A DNA stretch of 64,000 bases, taken from contig NZ_JBBPCL010000001.1 in NCBI RefSeq assembly GCF_038039215.1, positions 6,076,001 through 6,140,000 of the forward strand, written 5' to 3'. Under the pieces are notes generated by a model. That model had not been told where the DNA came from and ran no database searches. It saw nothing but the letters and a program-made list of their open reading frames with translations. This document shows positions 20,320-29,297 of the stretch, one piece after another. The number at the start of each line of letters is the position of its first letter. The stretch's first letter is position 1. Both the position numbers and the translations under genes were made by a program. Origin of the DNA: Pseudonocardia sp. T1-2H (GTDB lineage Bacteria; Actinomycetota; Actinomycetes; Mycobacteriales; Pseudonocardiaceae).

Positions 20320-20928
20320 ATGGCGGCACCGGAGGTGGATCCGCGTACGGGCGTGCCCACCCGTCGGGAGCAGATCCTGCAGGTGGCCGCGCGGCTGTTC
20401 GCGAAACACGGCTTCCACGGGGTGAGCATCACCGACCTCGGCGCGGCCGTGGGGATCAGCGGGCCCGCCCTGTACCGGCACTTCCCGGGCAAGGAGGCGC
20501 TGCTCGCGGAGATGCTGCTCCGGATCAGCGAGGACCTGCTCGCCGGCGGCCGGGCCCGCAGCACGGGGGCGCCGCGGGACGTCCTGGCCGCGCTCGTGGA
20601 CTTCCAGCTGGACTTCACCCTGCGAGAGCCGGAGCTGATCGTGGTGCAGGACCGGGACCTGGACAACCTGCCCGACGACGCCCGCCGCCGGGTCCGCCAG
20701 CTGCAGCGCACCTACGTCGAGATCTGGGTGGACACGCTGCGCCGGATCCATCCCGGGCTCTCGGCCGACGCCGCGCGGATCGCCGCGCACGGCACGTTCG
20801 GCCTGCTCAACTCCACCCCGCACAGCGGCTCACGGGGCAGCCCCGACGAGGTGGCCGCGCTCCTGCGCACCATGGCGCTCACCGCCCTCGACGGCCTCGG
20901 GCCAGCCGGGGCGGACGAGCAGCCGTAG
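20320..20928 (+). CDS. TetR/AcrR family regulator, probable repressor of the acc block (BkaR-like role)
   Basis: 202-aa repressor. The N-terminal HTH is REQILQVAARLFAKHGFHG with VSITDLGAAVGISGPALYRHF, a standard TetR domain. The C-terminal ligand domain contains DDARRRVRQLQRTYVEIW. The ATG at 20320 follows the GTTAGCG operator by 22 bp. In M. tuberculosis a TetR (Rv2506, BkaR) near accD1 controls the branched-chain keto-acid genes; gene context and shared operators suggest an equivalent here. Its last 99 bases overlap the antisense end of the metal ATPase gene. Confidence 0.85.
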   Translation: MAAPEVDPRTGVPTRREQILQVAARLFAKHGFHGVSITDLGAAVGISGPALYRHFPGKEALLAEMLLRISEDLLAGGRARSTGAPRDVLAALVDFQLDFTLREPELIVVQDRDLDNLPDDARRRVRQLQRTYVEIWVDTLRRIHPGLSADAARIAAHGTFGLLNSTPHSGSRGSPDEVAALLRTMALTALDGLGPAGADEQP

Positions 20929-22719
20929 CCCGTTCAGGCAGACGAGCACCGTCGACAGCTCGTGCCCGGCCACGCCCACGGCCAGCGGCAACGTCCCGGC
21001 GAGGTCCCACACGACCAACCCGACGATCACCGCGGCGGCGAACGCCAGGTTGGCCCGGGCGATCCGGCGGGCGCGCCGCGCGAGGGTGACCAGCGGCGCG
21101 GGCGCGCCGAGCGGGCCGCGCAACAGCACGCCGTCGGCCGCCTCGGCGCTCAGCGAGCCGGCCCCCTCGGCGACCGCGAGCCCGACGTCCGCGGTGGCCA
21201 GCAGGGGGGCGTCGTTGATCCCGTCGCCGACGGCGAGGACGGTGCGCCCCTCGGCCCGCCACCCGTCGACGATCGCGGCCTTGTCCGCGGGCAGCAGGCC
21301 GGCGTGGACGCGCGAGACGCCGACCCGGGCGGCCACGCCTTCCGCGGGGCCGGCCGCATCGCCGGTGAGCAGCGCGGGAGCGTCGCCCACGGCCTCGGCC
21401 AGCGCGGCCACCGCCGCGCGGGCCCCCGGCCGCAGCTCGTCCGCGAGTACGAGCGTCCCGGCCGGCTCCCCGTCCACGAGCACGTCGACGACCGTGTGGT
21501 CGACGGCCGGCGTCGCCGACCGGCCGACCCACACCTCCCGGCCCTCGACGACGGCCCGGACCCCGCTCCCCGGAACCGCTGCGAAGTCCGTGGCCGGCGC
21601 CAGGGCGAGCCCCCGCCGTCGCGCCTCGGCGACGACCGCCCGGCCGAGCACGTGCTCACTCCCCGCCTCCGCGGCGGCGGCAAGGGCCAGCAGCGCGTCG
21701 GCCGTCCCGGCCAGCGGCCGAACGTCCCGCACCTCCGGCCGCCCACGCGTCACCGTGCCGGTCTTGTCCAGCGCGACCGCGTCGACCTCGGCGAGCGTCT
21801 CGACGACCGTCGCGTCCTTGAGCAGCACCCCGCGCCGCCCGGCGACGGCGATCGCCGCGAGCAGCGGCGGCATCGTCGCCAGGACGATCGCGCACGGCGA
21901 GGCGACGATCATGAAGGTCATCGCCCGGAGCAGGGTCTCGCGCAGATCCGCGCCGAACGCGAGCGGGACTGCGAGCAGCGCCAGCGCGCCCACCACGACC
22001 AGCACGGAGTAGCGCCGCTCGACCCGCTCCACGAAGAGCTGCCGCCGCGACTTCGTCTCCGCGGCCCGCCTCACCTGCGCCGCGATCCCCGCGACGAGCG
22101 TGTCCGCGGGGTCCTTGTCGACCCGGACCCGGATGCTCCCGGTCCCGTTGACCGTCCCCGCGTGCACCTCGTCGCCGGCGCGGCGGCGCACCGGCAGCGG
22201 TTCCCCGGTGAGGCTCGCGGTGTCGATCTCGGTGACGCCGTCGACCACGGTGCCGTCCGCCGGGACCCGCTCGCCCGGCCGGACCACCACCTCGTCCCCG
22301 ACGGCCAGGTCCGCGGCCCGGACCTGCTGCTCGCCGCCGAGGCCGACCCGGGTCGCGGTCTCCGGCGCCAGGTCGAGCAGCCCGGTGATGCCCGCGCGGG
22401 TGCGCGCCGTCATGACCGCCTCCAGCGCGCCCGAGCTCGCGAAGATGACGATCAGCAGCGCCCCGTCCAGGTACTGGCCGATCGCGGCCGCCCCCAGCGC
22501 GGCGACGATCATCAGCAGGTCGACGTCCAGGGTCCGTTCCCGCAGCGCCCGCAGTCCCTCCAGGGCCGGCTCCCACCCGCCCGCGAGGTAGCAGGCGGCG
22601 TACAGGACCGCGACGAGCGGTGTCGGCGCGCCGAGCAGGTCCGCGGGGACGGCCAGGGCGAACGCCGCGAGCGCCAGGGCCGCCCAGCGCACCTCGGGCA
22701 GGGACAGCAGACGGGACAT
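20830..22719 (-). CDS. Heavy-metal P1B-type ATPase, SPC subclass (CtpD/P1B-4-like)
   Basis: 629-aa integral membrane pump exporting a divalent metal with ATP. Motifs in order are SLTGEPLPV (actuator), VASPCAIVLAT (metal-binding SPC in TM4), VALDKTGTVTRG (phosphorylated Asp), LLTGDAAG, AVGDGINDAPLL, and GHELSTVLVCLNGLR in the last TM. SPC together with the HE..T element fits the P1B-4 group that handles Co, Ni, Fe or Zn, not Cu. No N-terminal metal-binding CxxC domain is present. The C-terminal tail extends about 30 residues past the usual end and overlaps the TetR gene. Confidence 0.88.
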   Translation of the reverse strand: MSRLLSLPEVRWAALALAAFALAVPADLLGAPTPLVAVLYAACYLAGGWEPALEGLRALRERTLDVDLLMIVAALGAAAIGQYLDGALLIVIFASSGALEAVMTARTRAGITGLLDLAPETATRVGLGGEQQVRAADLAVGDEVVVRPGERVPADGTVVDGVTEIDTASLTGEPLPVRRRAGDEVHAGTVNGTGSIRVRVDKDPADTLVAGIAAQVRRAAETKSRRQLFVERVERRYSVLVVVGALALLAVPLAFGADLRETLLRAMTFMIVASPCAIVLATMPPLLAAIAVAGRRGVLLKDATVVETLAEVDAVALDKTGTVTRGRPEVRDVRPLAGTADALLALAAAAEAGSEHVLGRAVVAEARRRGLALAPATDFAAVPGSGVRAVVEGREVWVGRSATPAVDHTVVDVLVDGEPAGTLVLADELRPGARAAVAALAEAVGDAPALLTGDAAGPAEGVAARVGVSRVHAGLLPADKAAIVDGWRAEGRTVLAVGDGINDAPLLATADVGLAVAEGAGSLSAEAADGVLLRGPLGAPAPLVTLARRARRIARANLAFAAAVIVGLVVWDLAGTLPLAVGVAGHELSTVLVCLNGLRLLVRPGWPEAVEGGERHGAQERGHLVGAAP

Positions 22720-22835
22720 GCGATCACCGTACCTTCGCAGGCACGCAGATACGCATACAGGAAGGTGTACTGCGAGCTGTTCAGGTGCTCAGGTGTCGGT
22801 GACCGGCGTGCGCCGCGCCGCGAACCGGCGCAGGG

Positions 22836-23675
22836 TCAGGAACGCGCCCGCAGGACCGGCGGTTCGCCCGTCGACCCCCGGTTGACGCCGACGAGGCCCC
22901 GCAGCCGGGGCTCCCCGCCGTACGCGGCGTGCATCCGCGGGCCCGCGGCGAGCAGCCCGCCGTCGACGACGATCTCCTCGCCGGTCACGAACCGCGACGC
23001 GTCGCCGCAGAGGAACGCGATCACCTCCGCGACGTCCTCCGGCCGGCCGAGCTCGGGCCAGGGCTGGGCCTCCGCCATCACCGCGGCCGTCACGTCCAGG
23101 TCCCCGCCGATCAACGGCGTGACGATCACGCCCGGGCACACGGTGTTGACCCGGATCCGGTCCGCGCCCAGCTCGGCCGCGGCCACCTTGCCCAGGTTGA
23201 GCACGGCCGCCTTCGCCGCGGAGTAGGCCTGCGGGCCGGCGCCGCCGCTGAAGGCCGCGACCGACGCCGTGTTCACGATCGCGCCGCCGCGCCCGGCCGC
23301 CCGCATCGCGCGGGCCCCGTGCTTGATCCCGAGGAACACGCTGCGGACCAGCACTGCGAACGTGTAGTCCCAGTCCTCGACGGTGATGTCGGTGAGCGCC
23401 CCGAACGCGCCCCCGACGCCGGCGTTGTTCACCACCGCGTCGATCCGGCCGAACGCCGAGACGCATCGCGCCACGGCCGCCTCGACGTCGTCCTCGCGGG
23501 AGACGTCCGCCCGCACGAACTCCGCGCCGAGCTCGGCCGCGGTCCGCGCACCGGTCTCGCCGTTGAGGTCCGCCAGCACCACCCGCCAGCCGTCCGCCTG
23601 CAGCCGCGCGACCGCGGCCCGTCCGATACCGCTCGCGCCGCCGGTGACGAGTGCGGCCGGAGCCTCGTTGCCCAT
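22836..23675 (-). CDS. SDR family NAD(P)-dependent oxidoreductase
   Basis: 279-aa classical short-chain dehydrogenase. It has the dinucleotide motif VTGGASGIGRAA, VNNAGVGG, the catalytic Ser in NTASVAAFSG, YSAAKAAV for Tyr and Lys, and the closing VDGGLLAAG. ATG 23675 begins MGNEAPAALVTGG. The C-terminal tail is about 30 residues longer than usual, but its codons keep the same third-position bias, so it appears genuine. The neighbouring genes give no clear substrate. Confidence 0.85.
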   Translation of the reverse strand: MGNEAPAALVTGGASGIGRAAVARLQADGWRVVLADLNGETGARTAAELGAEFVRADVSREDDVEAAVARCVSAFGRIDAVVNNAGVGGAFGALTDITVEDWDYTFAVLVRSVFLGIKHGARAMRAAGRGGAIVNTASVAAFSGGAGPQAYSAAKAAVLNLGKVAAAELGADRIRVNTVCPGVIVTPLIGGDLDVTAAVMAEAQPWPELGRPEDVAEVIAFLCGDASRFVTGEEIVVDGGLLAAGPRMHAAYGGEPRLRGLVGVNRGSTGEPPVLRARS

Positions 23676-23792
23676 GCCCCGGACGCTACCGGTCCACCCC
23701 CTGTGCGCGACGTTTCGCGCTAGAGCGCGAATCGCCGTGCACAACCCCGGCCGAGCTGCGAGGACAGGAGAAAACCCAGCTCAGGGCGGGTC

Positions 23793-23830
23793 GAGCGCGC
23801 GAAGCCTCGTTCTCGCGAGGCTGCGCGCTC
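23793..23830 (-). terminator. Two-part inverted repeat just past ptsI
   Basis: GAGCGCG/CGCGCTC form the outer arms and AGCCTCG/CGAGGCT the inner arms around TTCTCG, immediately downstream of the ptsI stop codon. This is a strong rho-independent-like hairpin without a T tract. A second palindrome (TTCGCGCTAGAGCGCGAA) lies near 23714 in the same gap. Confidence 0.6.
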
Positions 23831-25469
23831 ACAGGGCGGCCTGACGTGCGGCGATGGGGTCCGGGGCGGCGCAGGCGGCCGCGGCACGGGCGCGGCACTC
23901 GTCGAGGGTGACCGACGCGAGGGACGCGCCCACCGCGGCCAGTGCACCGGAGCCCATCGACAGCGTGGCGACGCCCAGACCCACCAGCACGGGGGCGAGC
24001 GCCGGGTCCGCGGCGGCCTCACCACACACGCCGACCGGCGTCCCGGTCTCCACCGACGCCTCGCCGAGCATCCGGATGAGGCGGAGCAGGGCGGGCTGCC
24101 ACGGGTCGTTCAGCGCGGCGACGGGCCCGGACTGGCGGTCCGCGGCGAACAGGTACTGCGCGAGGTCGTTCGTGCCGACGGACACGAAGTCCACCTCGGC
24201 CATGATCTCCCGGGCCGTCAGCACCGCCGCCGGGATCTCGATCATCACGCCCGCGCTGGTGATCCCGTGGGCGCGGCAGCGCTCGACGAACCAGCGGGCC
24301 TCCTCCGCGGTCGCGACCATCGGCGCCATCACCTTCAGCTCGGCGCCGGTCTCCTTCGCGGCGGCGGCCAACCCCGCGAGCTGGCGTTCGAGCACGTCGG
24401 CGCCGTTGCCCGGGACCCGCGCGATCCGCAGGCCGCGGACCCCGAGCGCCGGGTTGGGCTCGCCGTCGAGCGTCAGGAAGGGCAGCGGCTTGTCCGCGCC
24501 CGCGTCGAGCGTCCGCGCCGTGACGGGCTTGCCGGCGAACGCGGCCAGCACGCCGTCGTAGACCTCGCGCTGCCGCTGCTCCGACGGCTCCTCGGCCGCG
24601 GACAGGAACGCGAGCTCGGTGCGGAACAGGCCGACTCCCTCGGCCCGGTCGGCCGCACCCTTCGCGGCACCGGGCGCATCGCCGACGTTCGCCAGCAGCG
24701 GGACGACGTGCCCGTCGGCGGTCCGGCCGACGCCGTCCCACTCCGCGGCGACGGCGGCGGCACCGGCCACCGTCGCCTCCTCGGCCGTCGCCACCTCGAC
24801 GACCTCGCCGGACGATCCGTCGACCACGAGGAACTGCCCGTCGGAGTAGGCCGTCGCCCCGGCACACCCGACGACGGCCGGGATGCCCAGCGAGCGGGCG
24901 AGGATCGCGGTGTGGCTGGTCGGCCCGCCCTGCTCCGTGACCAGCGCGAGCGCGACCCCCGGCCGCAGCCCCGCCGTGTCCGCGGGCGCGAGGTCCGCGG
25001 CGACGAGGACGGCGGGCGCGTCGAGGTCCGCGACGCCCGGGGCGGGCAGGCCCTGCAGCTCCGCGACGATCCGGTCCCGCACGTCCTGGATGTCCCGCGC
25101 GCGCTCGGCCATGTAGCCGCCCATCCCGGCGAGCATCTCCGCGAAGGCGTTCGCCGCCTCCCAGACCGCGCGGGGCGCGGGCCGGCCGTGGCCGACGAGC
25201 TCGCGCGCGTTGTCCAGCAGGGCGGGGTCCCCGACCATCGCGATCGTCGCCTCGAGGACGTCCTTCGCGTCACCCGAGACGCTGTCCGCCCGCGCCTGCA
25301 ACCGCGCGGAGACCACCTCGACCGCGGGCTCGATACGCGCGCCCTCGGCGGCGGGGTCGGCCGGCGCGGGGCCGACCGGCGGCTCACCCGGCGCGTCCGC
25401 GACGCGCACGACGCGGCCACCGGCGCGTCCGGGACTGGCGGGGATGCCCTGCAGGGACAGGAGCGTCAT
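23829..25469 (-). CDS. ptsI: PTS enzyme I (phosphoenolpyruvate-protein phosphotransferase)
   Basis: General PTS protein that takes phosphate from PEP and passes it to HPr. The 546-aa length is typical. The phospho-His is H186 in GGPTSHTAILARS. The PEP-binding C-terminal barrel has GVGLFRTELAFL, VMIEIPAAV, VSVGTNDLAQYLFA and the active Cys in GVCGEAAADP. ATG 25469 begins MTLLSLQGIPASPG. It is divergent from the fruR-fruK-fruA-ptsH genes across a 99-bp AT-rich promoter region, so all PTS components of the locus are coordinated. Confidence 0.94.
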   Translation of the reverse strand: MTLLSLQGIPASPGRAGGRVVRVADAPGEPPVGPAPADPAAEGARIEPAVEVVSARLQARADSVSGDAKDVLEATIAMVGDPALLDNARELVGHGRPAPRAVWEAANAFAEMLAGMGGYMAERARDIQDVRDRIVAELQGLPAPGVADLDAPAVLVAADLAPADTAGLRPGVALALVTEQGGPTSHTAILARSLGIPAVVGCAGATAYSDGQFLVVDGSSGEVVEVATAEEATVAGAAAVAAEWDGVGRTADGHVVPLLANVGDAPGAAKGAADRAEGVGLFRTELAFLSAAEEPSEQRQREVYDGVLAAFAGKPVTARTLDAGADKPLPFLTLDGEPNPALGVRGLRIARVPGNGADVLERQLAGLAAAAKETGAELKVMAPMVATAEEARWFVERCRAHGITSAGVMIEIPAAVLTAREIMAEVDFVSVGTNDLAQYLFAADRQSGPVAALNDPWQPALLRLIRMLGEASVETGTPVGVCGEAAADPALAPVLVGLGVATLSMGSGALAAVGASLASVTLDECRARAAAACAAPDPIAARQAAL

Positions 25470-25503
25470 CTGAATCTCCTCGGGGTTACTTCGACGTGAC
25501 CCG

Positions 25504-25531
25504 TTGACAAACACAGTAAAACCCACATACT
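25504..25531 (+). promoter_or_regulatory. Promoter for fruR within the fruR-ptsI divergent region
   Basis: TTGACA (25504-25509), 16 bp, then CATACT (25526-25531) resembles a housekeeping promoter. The surrounding 25500-25570 stretch is unusually AT-rich for this genome (AAACACAGTAAAACCC) and is the expected place for a DeoR-type FruR operator controlling both directions. Confidence 0.6.
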
Positions 25532-25568
25532 CGGACTGAAGCAAGCACCAACCCGGGAGCAAACAAAG

Positions 25569-26330
25569 ATGTATGCAGCGGAGCGACAGCAGTGGCTGCT
25601 CAACCGCACCCGTGAGGCGGGGCGGGTCGACGTGGCCGCGACGGCCGAGGAGCTCGACGTCACGCCCGAGACGATCCGGCGGGACCTCGGCACCCTCGAG
25701 CGCCAGGGCCTCGTCCGGCGCGTGCACGGCGGCGCCATCCCCGCGGACCGGCTGGACTTCGAGCCCGCCATCGGCCAGCGGGACTCGCTCGCGGGCGTCG
25801 AGAAGGAGCGGATCGCCAAGGCGGCGCTCGCCGAGCTCGAGGGCTGTCTGACCGTCCTGCTGGACGCGGGCACCACCACCGCCCGGCTCGCCACGCTCCT
25901 CCCGCACGACCGCGAGCTGACGGTCGTCACCAACTCCCTGTCGATCGCCTCCATGCTCGCGACCCGGCCGAACATCGTCCTGCGGCTGCTCGGCGGCCGG
26001 GTCCGCGGGACGACGATGGCGGCCGTCGACGACTGGATGGTCGACACGCTCGCCACCCTCACCGTGGACGTCGCGTTCCTCGGCACCAACGGCTTCTCCC
26101 CCGAGCGGGGCCTCACGACCCCGGACCCGGCGGAGGCCGCGGCCAAGCGGGCCATGATCGCCGCCGCCCGGCGCTCGGTCGTCCTCGCCGACGCCGCCAA
26201 GTACGGCGCGGACCAGTTCGTCCGCTTCGCCACGCTGGACCAGGTCTCGATGCTCGTCACCGACACCGGCCTCGACGCCGCGACCGCCGCGACGATCGAG
26301 GCCGCCGGCCCGAGGGTGGTGCGGGCGTGA
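25569..26330 (+). CDS. fruR: DeoR/GlpR-family regulator of the fructose PTS
   Basis: 253-aa DeoR-type regulator. The N-terminal HTH is VDVAATAEELDVTPETIRRD followed by LERQGLVRRVHGGA, the family signature. The C-terminal sugar-phosphate-binding domain has LLDAGTTTARLA and VVTNSLSIA. It is the first gene of the fru unit and divergent from ptsI. Fructose-1-phosphate or fructose-1,6-bisphosphate is the expected inducer by family knowledge. Confidence 0.88.
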   Translation: MYAAERQQWLLNRTREAGRVDVAATAEELDVTPETIRRDLGTLERQGLVRRVHGGAIPADRLDFEPAIGQRDSLAGVEKERIAKAALAELEGCLTVLLDAGTTTARLATLLPHDRELTVVTNSLSIASMLATRPNIVLRLLGGRVRGTTMAAVDDWMVDTLATLTVDVAFLGTNGFSPERGLTTPDPAEAAAKRAMIAAARRSVVLADAAKYGADQFVRFATLDQVSMLVTDTGLDAATAATIEAAGPRVVRA

Positions 26331-26410
26331 TGCGCGGCGACGCGTTCCTTTCCGCGGTGGCCCGGTCCTGCCCCGTCGACGCACCGCTCCCCGTGGAGGC
26401 CCGATCGTGA
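26330..26410 (+). CDS. Possible 26-residue coupling ORF between fruR and fruK
   Basis: ATG 26330 overlaps the fruR stop (TGATG), and its own TGA overlaps the fruK GTG (GTGA). It encodes MRGDAFLSAVARSCPVDAPL and six more residues. There is no recognised domain. It may simply carry ribosomes from fruR to fruK, or be a chance frame. Confidence 0.3.
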   Translation: MRGDAFLSAVARSCPVDAPLPVEARS

Positions 26411-27339
26411 TCGTCACAGTGACCCCCAACCCGAGCCTGGACCGCACGGTCGAGCTCGCCGAGCTCCACCGCGGCGAGGTGCACCGTGCCCTGTCCGGCC
26501 GGCTGGACCCGGGCGGCAAGGGCGTCAACGTCGCCCGCGCCCTGACCAAGGCCGGCCTCGACACGATCGCAGTGCTGCCCTCCGGTCGCGCGCCGGGCGG
26601 GCGCCTCAACGGACTGCTCGACGCCCTCGGCGTGCATGCGGTCACCGTCCCGATCCACGGGGCGACCCGCTCGAACATCACCCTGGTCGAGCCCGACGGG
26701 ACCACCACCAAGATCAACGAGCCCGGCCCCGTGCTGACGGCGGAGGAGGTGGCGGAGATCGCCGAGCAGGCCGTGGCCCGCGCCCCCGGCGCGTCGTGGC
26801 TGGTGACCTGCGGGTCGCTGCCCGAGGGCATGCCCGGCACCTTCCACGGTGACCTGGTGCGCCGCGCCCGTTCCGGGGGTACCCGGGTGGCTGTGGACAC
26901 CAGCGGCGCGCCCCTCGTCGCCGCGGTGGCCGCCTGTCCCGACCTGATCAAGCCCAACCACGAGGAGCTGGCCGAACTGGTCGGCCGGCCCCTCGACAGC
27001 CTCGGCGACGTGCTCGCCGCGGCCCGTGAACTCCGTGCCGGCGGTGTCGGCGCGGTCCTGGTCAGCCTGGGCGCCGACGGCGCCCTGCTGGTCGAGGAGT
27101 CCGGCGAGTACCACGCCATGACCCCTCCCGTCACCGTGCGGAGCACGGTCGGCGCCGGGGACGCCACCCTGGCCGGCTTCCTGGCCGCGGGTGGCGCCGG
27201 ACCGGACGCCCTGCGTCGCGCGGTCGCCTACGGCGCCGCCGCGTGCCGCCTGCCGGGAAGCGCGATGCCCGGCCCGCTCGACATCCCGCTCGCCGATGTC
27301 CGGCTCCACCCTGCGCCCGACGCCGCCCTCGTCCTCTAG
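26407..27339 (+). CDS. fruK: 1-phosphofructokinase
   Basis: Phosphorylates fructose-1-phosphate, the PTS product, to fructose-1,6-bisphosphate. The 310-aa PfkB-family protein shows NPSLDRTVEL, the sugar-binding GGKGVNVARAL, IKPNHEELAEL, and the catalytic VGAGDATLAGF with its Asp base. GTG 26407 gives MIVTVTPNPSLD, the usual start. It is placed between fruR and the IIA and IIBC genes. Confidence 0.93.
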   Translation: MIVTVTPNPSLDRTVELAELHRGEVHRALSGRLDPGGKGVNVARALTKAGLDTIAVLPSGRAPGGRLNGLLDALGVHAVTVPIHGATRSNITLVEPDGTTTKINEPGPVLTAEEVAEIAEQAVARAPGASWLVTCGSLPEGMPGTFHGDLVRRARSGGTRVAVDTSGAPLVAAVAACPDLIKPNHEELAELVGRPLDSLGDVLAAARELRAGGVGAVLVSLGADGALLVEESGEYHAMTPPVTVRSTVGAGDATLAGFLAAGGAGPDALRRAVAYGAAACRLPGSAMPGPLDIPLADVRLHPAPDAALVL

Positions 27340-27353
27340 AAGGAGACGCCACA

Positions 27354-27806
27354 ATGACCGAACCGTTGATCACCGCCGATCTCGTCGACCTCGACCTGCC
27401 GTCCGACGACCGCCGCGAGGCGGTCCGGGCCCTGGCCGAGCGTCTGGTCAAGGCGGGCCGGGTCACCGACATCGACCAGTTCCTCGCCGACATCGAGGCT
27501 CGTGAGGCGCAGATGCCCACCGGTCTCGAGGGGGGCATCGGGATCCCGCACTGCCGCTCCGCCGCCGTCACCGTGCCGAGCCTCGCGTTCGGCCGCAGCA
27601 CCGCGGGGGTGGACTTCGGCGCCGAGGACGGCCCCGCACGGCTGATCTTCATGATCGCCGCACCCGAGGGCGGCAACACCGACCACATGACCGTGCTGGC
27701 CGCGCTGGCCCGGCGGCTGGTCCGCAAGGCGTTCAAGAACGAGCTGCTCGAGGCGACCGACGCCGGTCACGTCGCCGACTACGTCCAGAAGGAGGTCGCG
27801 GGATGA
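27354..27806 (+). CDS. PTS fructose IIA component
   Basis: 150-aa soluble IIA domain that relays phosphate from HPr to IIB. The phospho-His is H66 in GIGIPHCRS. The rest follows the mannitol/fructose IIA family (ARLIFMIAAPEGGNTDH). ATG 27354 has AGAAGGAGA upstream, and the frame extension before it is rejected because it overlaps fruK. Its stop overlaps the IIBC start as ATGA. Confidence 0.92.
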   Translation: MTEPLITADLVDLDLPSDDRREAVRALAERLVKAGRVTDIDQFLADIEAREAQMPTGLEGGIGIPHCRSAAVTVPSLAFGRSTAGVDFGAEDGPARLIFMIAAPEGGNTDHMTVLAALARRLVRKAFKNELLEATDAGHVADYVQKEVAG

Positions 27807-29278
27807 AGCTGCTCGCCGTCACCGCGTGCCCCACGGGCATCGCCCACACGTACATGGCCGCCGAGGCCCTCGAGGTCGCCGCCGAGGAGGCGGGCCACGA
27901 GATCGTCGTCGAGACGCAGGGCTCGGCCGGCTCCACCCCGTTCACTCCCGAGCAGCTCGCCGAGGCGGACGCGATCATCCTGGCCGCGGACGTCGAGGTC
28001 CGGGACAAGGAACGCTTCGCGCACCTGCCGACCGTCACCAGCGGCGTCAAGAAGGCCATCGGCGGGGCGGACGGCCTCATCGAGCAGGCCGTCGCCGCCG
28101 CCGAGGCCGCACCGAAGGGCTCGCCGGCCGCCGCGGCACCCGCCCTGGCCGTCAAGCAGACCGGGCCGGGCACCGCGTCCAAGGTCCGCGGCTGGCTGAT
28201 GACGGGTGTCTCCTACGTCATCCCGTTCGTCGCCGCGGGCGGCCTGCTGATCGCTCTCGGCTTCGCGATCGGCGGCTACCAGATCACGGACGCGCCGTCG
28301 GTCACCAAGGGCTTCGACTGGGGCTCCTCCACGAGCTGGGCCGCGCTGATGTTCCAGCTCGGCGCCCTCGCCTTCGGCCTGCTCGTGCCGGTGCTCGCCG
28401 GCTTCATCGCTTTCGCGATCGCGGACCGGCCCGCGCTGGTCCCCGGGTTCGTTGGCGGCCTGGTGGCCGTCGAGACCGGCGCCGGGTTCCTCGGCGGCCT
28501 CGTCGCCGGCCTGCTCGCCGGCGGGCTGATCTTCTGGATGAAGCGGATCAGGGTGCCCAGGGCGCTGGCCGGGATCATGCCGGTGCTGGTGCTGCCGCTG
28601 ATCGGCACCGCGATCGTCGGCGGGATCATGTTCGTGGTCATCGGCGGACCGCTCGCCGCGGCGACGACCGGGCTCACCAACTGGCTGAACAGCCTCTCCG
28701 GCACCAACGCGATCCTGCTGGGCGCGCTGCTCGGCCTGATGATGGCCTTCGACATGGGCGGGCCGGTCAACAAGGCCGCCTACGCCTTCGCCGTCGCCGG
28801 GCTCTCGACGCCGTCGAACACCGCCCTGCTGATCATGGCGGCGGTCATGGCCGCCGGCATGACCCCGCCGTTGGCCATGGCGCTGGCGACGACGGTGCGC
28901 AAGCGCCTGTTCAGCGAGGTCGAGCGGGAGAACGGGCGGGCCGCCTGGCTGCTCGGCATCTCGTTCATCACCGAGGGGGCGATCCCGTTCGCCGCGGCCG
29001 ACCCGTTGCGCGTCATCCCGTCGCTCATGGTTGGTTCCGCGGTCACCGGCTCGCTCTCGATGGCCTTCGGCAGCACCCTGCGGGCCCCGCACGGCGGCAT
29101 CTTCGTGCTCCCGCTGATCGGCAACCCGGCCGGCTACCTGATCGCGATCATCGTCGGGACGGTCGTGTCCGCCGCACTCGTCATCACGCTGAAGACCCTG
29201 GGCCGCCGGAAGACGGCTGTCGCCGAGACCACCGACACCACCCCCGCCGCGGCTCCGCGCGCCGCCGCCCACGCCTGA
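27803..29278 (+). CDS. fruA: PTS fructose IIBC permease
   Basis: 491-aa membrane permease that transports and phosphorylates fructose to fructose-1-phosphate. The IIB domain is residues 1-100, with phospho-Cys C9 in VTACPTGIAHTYMAAEAL. An Ala-rich linker leads to the IIC domain with about eight to ten membrane segments, including GVSYVIPFVAAGGLLIALGF and FITEGAIPFAAADP, where the Glu of the GITE-like motif lies. It is translationally coupled to the IIA gene (ATGA). Confidence 0.93.
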   Translation: MKLLAVTACPTGIAHTYMAAEALEVAAEEAGHEIVVETQGSAGSTPFTPEQLAEADAIILAADVEVRDKERFAHLPTVTSGVKKAIGGADGLIEQAVAAAEAAPKGSPAAAAPALAVKQTGPGTASKVRGWLMTGVSYVIPFVAAGGLLIALGFAIGGYQITDAPSVTKGFDWGSSTSWAALMFQLGALAFGLLVPVLAGFIAFAIADRPALVPGFVGGLVAVETGAGFLGGLVAGLLAGGLIFWMKRIRVPRALAGIMPVLVLPLIGTAIVGGIMFVVIGGPLAAATTGLTNWLNSLSGTNAILLGALLGLMMAFDMGGPVNKAAYAFAVAGLSTPSNTALLIMAAVMAAGMTPPLAMALATTVRKRLFSEVERENGRAAWLLGISFITEGAIPFAAADPLRVIPSLMVGSAVTGSLSMAFGSTLRAPHGGIFVLPLIGNPAGYLIAIIVGTVVSAALVITLKTLGRRKTAVAETTDTTPAAAPRAAAHA

Positions 29279-29297
29279 TCCCGAGGAGAAGAACACC

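Noticed and set aside
22720..22835. GTATGCGTATCTG in front of the metal ATPase as a metal-responsive ArsR/SmtB operator
   Set aside because: The word is not a convincing inverted repeat and no ArsR/SmtB gene is nearby.
25470..27167. Upstream extension of the ptsI frame
   Set aside because: Overlaps fruR and fruK in antisense. The conserved enzyme I N terminus begins at ATG 25469.
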